64,000 nucleotides of DNA from Cryptomeria japonica. Taxonomy: Eukaryota; Streptophyta; Pinopsida; Cupressales; Cupressaceae. The notes under the pieces were generated by a model, which worked only from the letters and a program-made list of their open reading frames with translations, was not told where the DNA came from and did no database searches. A program made the translations under genes and the position numbers. Below, in pieces: positions 59,181-64,000 of the stretch. Each line of letters opens with the position of its first letter. Position 1 is the stretch's first letter. Location: positions 461,180,072-461,244,071 of the forward strand of contig NC_081406.1 of assembly GCF_030272615.1 (NCBI RefSeq). The letters are read 5' to 3'.

Positions 59181-60938
59181 TCTACATAAAGGTAAAAATA
59201 CCACAATAAATTAGATTGAAGAATCGCACAATTAAGATGAAGATCAATCTGAGAGTGAAGATGAAGAAGAAGCACCTAACAAAGCCCCAAACATATATGT
59301 GCAACAGAGTCATCTTGAAGATCAGATAATTAGCAACAAGAATGAAGGTGTAAAAACTAGAAGGAGAGCAAGGAACAATGAGCAAGTAAACTTTTGCCTC
59401 ATGAAAAAGATGGAACCCAGGACATATGATGAATCCAGCAAGAGTGAGAAATGGTTAAAGGCTATGGAGGAAGAGTTACAGCAGATTGAGAAAAATAAAA
59501 TGTGGGAATTAGTTCCTAGACCTTCAGAGAAAAATGTTATTGGGACTAAATGGGTTTATAAGAACAAGATGAATGAAGAATACAAAGTAATAAGGAACAA
59601 GGGAAGACTTGTATGCAAGGGATATGTTCAAATATAGGGCATGTATTTTGAGGAAATTTTTGCACCTGTTGCAAAGCTAGAAGAAATCAAGATGTTCTTG
59701 TTATTCTCAACATATAAAGGATAGACAATATATCAGATGGATGTCAAGTCTGTATTCTTGAATGGCAATCTTGAAGAAGAGGTATACATAGAGCAACCTG
59801 AAGGTTTTCAACAGCATGAAGATGAGAAATTTGTCTCTAGATTAAAGAAAGCATTATATGGTCTAAAGCATGGTACTCTAGGTTGGATAAGTACTTAAAT
59901 CAACAAGGTTTCAGAAAGGGAAATGTTGACAACAACTTATATATCAAGGATGATGGAGACAATATTATCATGGTTGTGGTATATGTAGATGACATCATCT
60001 TTGGAGGCAACAAATATGTTCTATGCAAAGAATTTGCTGATCAAATGTAGTCAGAGTTTTAAATGTCCATGCTTGGAGAGTTATCATATTTTATTGGGTT
60101 GCAAATATCACAACAGAATAAGGGCATATTCATTTCTCAAATTAAGTATGCTAAAGACATGTTAAATAAATTTCAGATGGAAGACAACAAACCGATTAGC
60201 ACCCCCATGGTGATAGAATGCAAATTAAGCAAAGATGATGAGTCACCTAGTGTGGATTAGACATTGTATAGATCCATGATTTGAAGCTTGTTGTATATTA
60301 TAACATCAAGGCCTGATATAGTTCAAGCTATGTGCATGGTTTCAAGATTTCAAGTATCTCCTAAGCAATCACATGTCATTGTTGTTAGGAGGATATTCAA
60401 GTATTTGTAGGGGACACTTACTTATGGCTTATGGTATCCAAAGAAAGGAGATTTCATTTTGCAAGCCTATACTAATGCAGATTAGGAAGGATGTGTAGAT
60501 GATAGGAAGAGCACCTTTGGTGGATATTTCTTCCCTGGAGACAAATTGGTGTCATGGCATAGCAAGAAGCAAGAGTCCATTTCACTATCAACTACTGAAG
60601 CAGTGTCTATTGCAACTGCTACATGTTGTTCTCAACTTTTGTGGATGAAGAAAAATCTCAAGGATATCTAGGTAGAGTTTTTGGATCCTATTCCCATCAT
60701 GTGTGACAGCTCAAGTGCAATCAATATATCAAAGAAACCTATCATGAACTCTAGGACAAAGTACATTGCAATAAAATATCATTTTCTCAGAGAAAAGGTT
60801 GCAGAGAAAGAGGTGAAAGTTGAATATGTGTCCACCGGTGAAAAAATAGCTGATATCTTTACTAAGCCATTGCCTAAGTACAACTTTGAATATCTAAGAC
60901 ATAAATTGGGTGTTCTTCCACCTGCTTGCAACACTTAA
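59181..60938 (+). pseudogene. pol: B reverse transcriptase and RNase H (copia)
   Basis: KWLKAMEEELQQIEKNKMWE (about 59446), NVIGTKWVYKNKMNEE, a stop at 59635, YFEEIFAPVAKLEEIK, DVKSVFLNGNLEEEVYIEQP, LKKALYGLK, a frameshift near 59870, YVDDIIFGGNK (about 59978) and ELSYFIGLQISQQNKGIFIS. RNase H: AYTNAD, LVSWHSKKQESISLSTTEA, MCDSSSAINISKKP and GEKIADIFTKPLPKYNFEYL, ending in the stop at 60938. RT YVDD is intact; stops and frameshifts inactivate the gene. Confidence 0.9.
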
Positions 60939-61297
60939 GGGTTTTTAGTTTAGTCTGTGGTTCAAGGGGAGCACTTTATCGCCTTGAACCTCATGTACAA
61001 TCTCAAGGAGAGTTTCAAATTTTTGTGAGTATTAATGGCACTACTCTTTTATATTGTAATAATGATTCATCTAGCTACACGTAGTAGAGATTAATAAGAT
61101 GTAAAGGAAGTTTATAATTTATCACAAAAGTGTCATGATTGAAAATGGAAGTTTCATTCATTACTATTAAATCAAAGGGGACGTTCATCCACCATTTACA
61201 TTTGGTTGTTTCACCCTTTGCCATTGTTATTAAAGGGGGAGAAAGTGATCAGAGTATGGTTTGCAAGTGTGTTGATGTCAATGCTAAATGGGGAGAT
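60939..61297 (+). other. B 3' region and polypurine tract
   Basis: Non-coding. Two G-rich tracts (aaagggggagaaag at about 61232 and tggggagat before 61298); the latter abuts the 3' LTR. Confidence 0.6.
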
Positions 61298-63408
61298 TGA
61301 TGGTATTATTGTCATTGATGTCAAGGGATGTCAAAAGGTTGTAGAGAAACATGTAGCAGTTGTGCATAGCATGTAGTTTATGTTGAGGAATTGTGCATAA
61401 CACGTCATGTTATGCTGTAGGGTTTTTGACTAGATTCATCATCTCCATATTTGAAGGAAATAGATCATGCAAGATAACACTTGAATAAAGAAAAGGCCAT
61501 TCGTAGCTCCCCACAATGTTGAAAATAATGATGCATGAGTCGTTTGGGATTAAAGTGTCATAGAGGTCAAAGACCCCCCTCTATCCCAGGACATGTTATT
61601 GAGAATTGGTTGACTCTACAGGACAAGAAAAGTCAAAGGGAAATGTGTCCCACGCTATCCCACACCACACAAAGTGTGTGCATATTGTTCTTGTGGGATA
61701 ATTTCAAGCGAGGCATAGAAACCTCCCCGCTAACCCACAACTTTTTTGCGTTGAGACTGGAGGTCTTGCGGGGTAATATAAGGAGAAGCAAGAGTTGCTT
61801 CCTGCCATCTCATGGCATGATGGATGAGTGAAAGGTGACCATGTTGGGTTAAAGGACAAAGGAAGGAATTGGGATTTCCGCTATCTCGTGATACTAAGTA
61901 AGACAAGATGATGGTTGCATGAGGAAACATGATGATAGTGGAAGAATGTTCCCACTATCCTAGACCATTCAAGGTGGGTATGCGATGATCGTGCGGGAAA
62001 AGATAGTGAAGAGAAAAAAATCCTGCTATTTTGCACCTGCAGATGGATGTAAAGAGGAGCTCATGGGGTAAGTTAAGGCAGAAAGATGATGCATCCTGCT
62101 AGCCCGCAAGAGAAAAATGGGCATATGAATGATGATGCAAGGCAAGTTAAATAGAAAAATAGCAAGCATCCCACCATCCCATAACCAAAAAATTTACGGG
62201 CATCATGACCCATTGAGGTGTTTCATTCGACATAGTAGCAACTTGATAGACATGATAGTCCATGTGGTGTTTGACTATGGTTGACCAGGTGACTTGGATG
62301 TCATTTTGATGATACCTATATATGCTGATAGGCATGAGGGTTTTACATGGGAGCTGACCGACCTTGACCATCTCATCTGGACAAAGAATATGAAGACATG
62401 AGGCTCCCTTATGAATACAGAACAAATCCAATATGAAGAAGTCGATGATGAAGGATTCTAGTGTGGTAGTTTTCAATCTTTTTACAGTATGTCAACAGAG
62501 GATGGAAAACACATTGATGGCGACCTTGTTGTAGGCAGGTTGTGTGGCTCAAGGATGGTTTTTAAATCATTTTAGGAAAAGAAAGATTACTAAACTTAGT
62601 AACTAAGTACAGAGAATGATCTGAAGATGGACAAGATGCATTTAATTTTGATAGCCGATATGAGATCATATTCAGAACAAAGAGTAAAATCTTTAGATTT
62701 GTAGATCTCCTAGATAACCGACTTGAATAAAATATTCAAGTTTGCAGTAGAAGAAATCTTTGATGCTTAAATTGAACAACAGGTGTGATGAGATTTGATA
62801 TTGGTAGGTGTGGTTGTTGAGACAATAATAAAGTTGGAAATAGAAATATTTTGTCTAGTCGACTATGTATATGGTGTATGTTATAGAAAGTTGTATGCAG
62901 GAAGAAGAAGACATCCATATAAATAGAGAAAGGAAAGAGAATTCTAGAGAGTAATGTTGTAGCAGAGAGAAGAAGACAACCAAATAGAGGAAGGGGGAGA
63001 AATAGAGGAAAAACTTTAGTAGGTAAAGAAATTCATTGTCAAGGTATGAGAATTTGTAAGTGTTACAAAATGGATTTGTAACAAGGCTTTATCATTGCAT
63101 TGTAAACTTGATCAATCATTGTAAATCTTTAGGTGGGTGCTTAGAGAAGGGGTAGGTGCTCCTTGGGTTGGTGTCCTAAACATTGTAAACTATTATTTAC
63201 TATGAGGCTGGACTGGAGCAATAGAATCCATCAACTATTCTCGCCAAGGTTTTTCCCACATTGGGTTTTCCTTGTAAATCTGGTGTTGTGGTTTATTTTA
63301 TGTGTGTGTGTATTCTTGATTAATTTGCATTCTCAGTATTAACACACAGTCAAATTTTTAAAAACACACTAATTCACCTCCCTTCTTTGTGTCCATTTGT
63401 GTTCTTCA
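61298..63408 (+). repeat. B 3' LTR
   Basis: TGATGGTATTATTG ... GTGTTCTTCA, 2111 bases; the first TG...GG differs slightly from the 5' copy. It lacks both M and C, giving the empty sites for them. Possible TATA ctatatatgctg near 62315. Confidence 0.88.
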
Positions 63409-63413
63409 CTTGT
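63409..63413 (+). repeat. Right target-site duplication of element B (cttgt)
   Basis: Matches tttgt at 26537-26541 with one change. Confidence 0.72.
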
Positions 63414-64000
63414 TACCCAAACACATTCACCACCTATAAATCTTAGTCAAGGGGGAAACTCCTTCAGTAACAATTCCTTTATTCCTATGAGTCTTCCATG
63501 TGTCACCTAATCTTCTCCATTACCTACTTATCATAATATTCCACCTCCTTATTCTCAATTTCTTCCTTCATTCAACAATATCACTCCACCCTCTCAATCT
63601 AACATGTCTAATTTCAATCTTTCTACTGAAGCTACAATCAATAGGCTAGGCCAAACAATGTCTTCTTTATGTACAATAACAAATAGCTTCTATGAATCAA
63701 TCCAAGTATAATGTTCCCACATTTGATGTAGTGAGCCCATTATTCAATGATATTGTTAAAGCCATCCCTCAATTGGAACTTTATAATGGAAAAGGGGATC
63801 CATTAATAGCAAAATTGTTTACTAGAACATTAAGGGATAGAGCTTTGCAATGGTAATGTTATTTTTCTCCTTATTCTATTACTTCCTTTCAACAACCGGC
63901 TAATGCTTTTATTCAACAATTTCACAATAACATTGGTCCTAAAGTTAATTTGACCGATTTGCTGCATTGTAAACAAGGAGTTAAAGAAAAAAGTGTATGA
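63409..64000 (+). pseudogene. gag: F gag, continued after element B
   Basis: Starts with the target duplication cttgt, then ttacccaaacacattc matching E1 (tttgttacccaatcatc). A second copy of the tract aatcttagtcaagggggaaac follows, so the Pro/Ser region was duplicated in F. Then ELYNGKGDPL near 63777, AKLFTRTLRDRALQW and SITSFQQPANAFIQQF. Compared with E1, about 57 bases of the core (between gatcca and aaattgtttact) are missing. Cut by the window end. Confidence 0.78.

Larger units (their letters stand above)
26542..63408 (+). mobile_element. B: Ty1/copia retrotransposon, split by element C
   Basis: LTRs TGTTGGCATTATTG ... GTGTTCTTCA (5') and TGATGGTATTATTG ... GTGTTCTTCA (3'). The primer-binding site is of initiator-tRNA-Met type. 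The order gag, protease, integrase, RT, RNase H is diagnostic of Ty1/copia. About 9.7 kb remains without element C and the TIR element M. The gag C-terminus is a long coiled coil with three zinc knuckles. The LTR pair differs visibly more than that of C, in keeping with B being the older host. Confidence 0.88.
23290..64000 (+). mobile_element. F: Tat-like element related to E1, split by the B nest and cut by the window end
   Basis: 5' LTR (23290 or 23520 to 24691), AT-rich leader, and gag beginning at 25940. Gag is interrupted at 26541 and resumes at 63409. It is the oldest member of the nest. The uninterrupted E1 gag reads ccatttgttacccaatc across the insertion point, matching F's two flanks ccctttgt and cttgttaccca. 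Whether F has pol cannot be seen because the window ends in gag. Confidence 0.82.

Overview
The window is plant nuclear DNA made almost entirely of LTR retrotransposons. I found no intact host gene, tRNA, rRNA or CRISPR array. The AT-rich sequence, the giant Ty3/gypsy elements of the Tat type (with a second, archaeal-type RNase H), the Ty1/copia elements, the deep nesting and the CpG/CHG-type decay all suggest a large-genome seed plant. A conifer is plausible, but the sequence does not prove it.

Layout. (1) 1-16466 is a Tat element (called T1 here) whose left end lies outside the window: gag, protease, G-patch, RT-RNase H, archaeal RNase H, integrase, a long 3' region and a truncated 3' LTR. 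A minus-strand copia-type LTR remnant (8458-10037) sits in its 3' region. (2) 16467-22992 is a 6.5-kb element (E1) with gag and a protease relic but no reverse transcriptase or integrase; its 5' LTR is truncated. (3) 23281 to the window end is a nest. Element F, a relative of E1, is split inside gag by copia element B (26542-63408; TSD tttgt/cttgt). B's 5' LTR is split by Tat element C (29063-55285; perfect TSD GGTGG) and also carries a 971-bp TIR element (M). C's 5' LTR is split by copia-like element D (29892-37821; TSD acata/acatc). Each junction is supported by an uninterrupted homologous copy elsewhere in the window. Without its insert C is about 18.3 kb, and B is about 9.7 kb.

Most interesting. 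Both Tat elements carry, antisense between integrase and the 3' LTR, a frame-preserved ORF of about 630-665 codons resembling the plant mobile domain (MAIN/PMD family). It starts at the same potential splice acceptor in both. Arrays of a short TAGCGCAT-like motif lie in C's sense leader, and the reverse complement lies ahead of the antisense ORF, so both transcripts would meet the motif in the same orientation. Both Tat integrases carry the same two substitutions in the D,D-35-E triad (D to Y, E to K). Element D has no pol and instead holds a 1137-codon ORF with a long K/E-rich coil and its own upstream TATA. In-frame stops in D's ORF and in C's antisense ORF are mostly TAG, as expected from CHG-methylation decay. 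All coding regions are broken by stops or frameshifts, so this is a fossil record and not a set of active genes.
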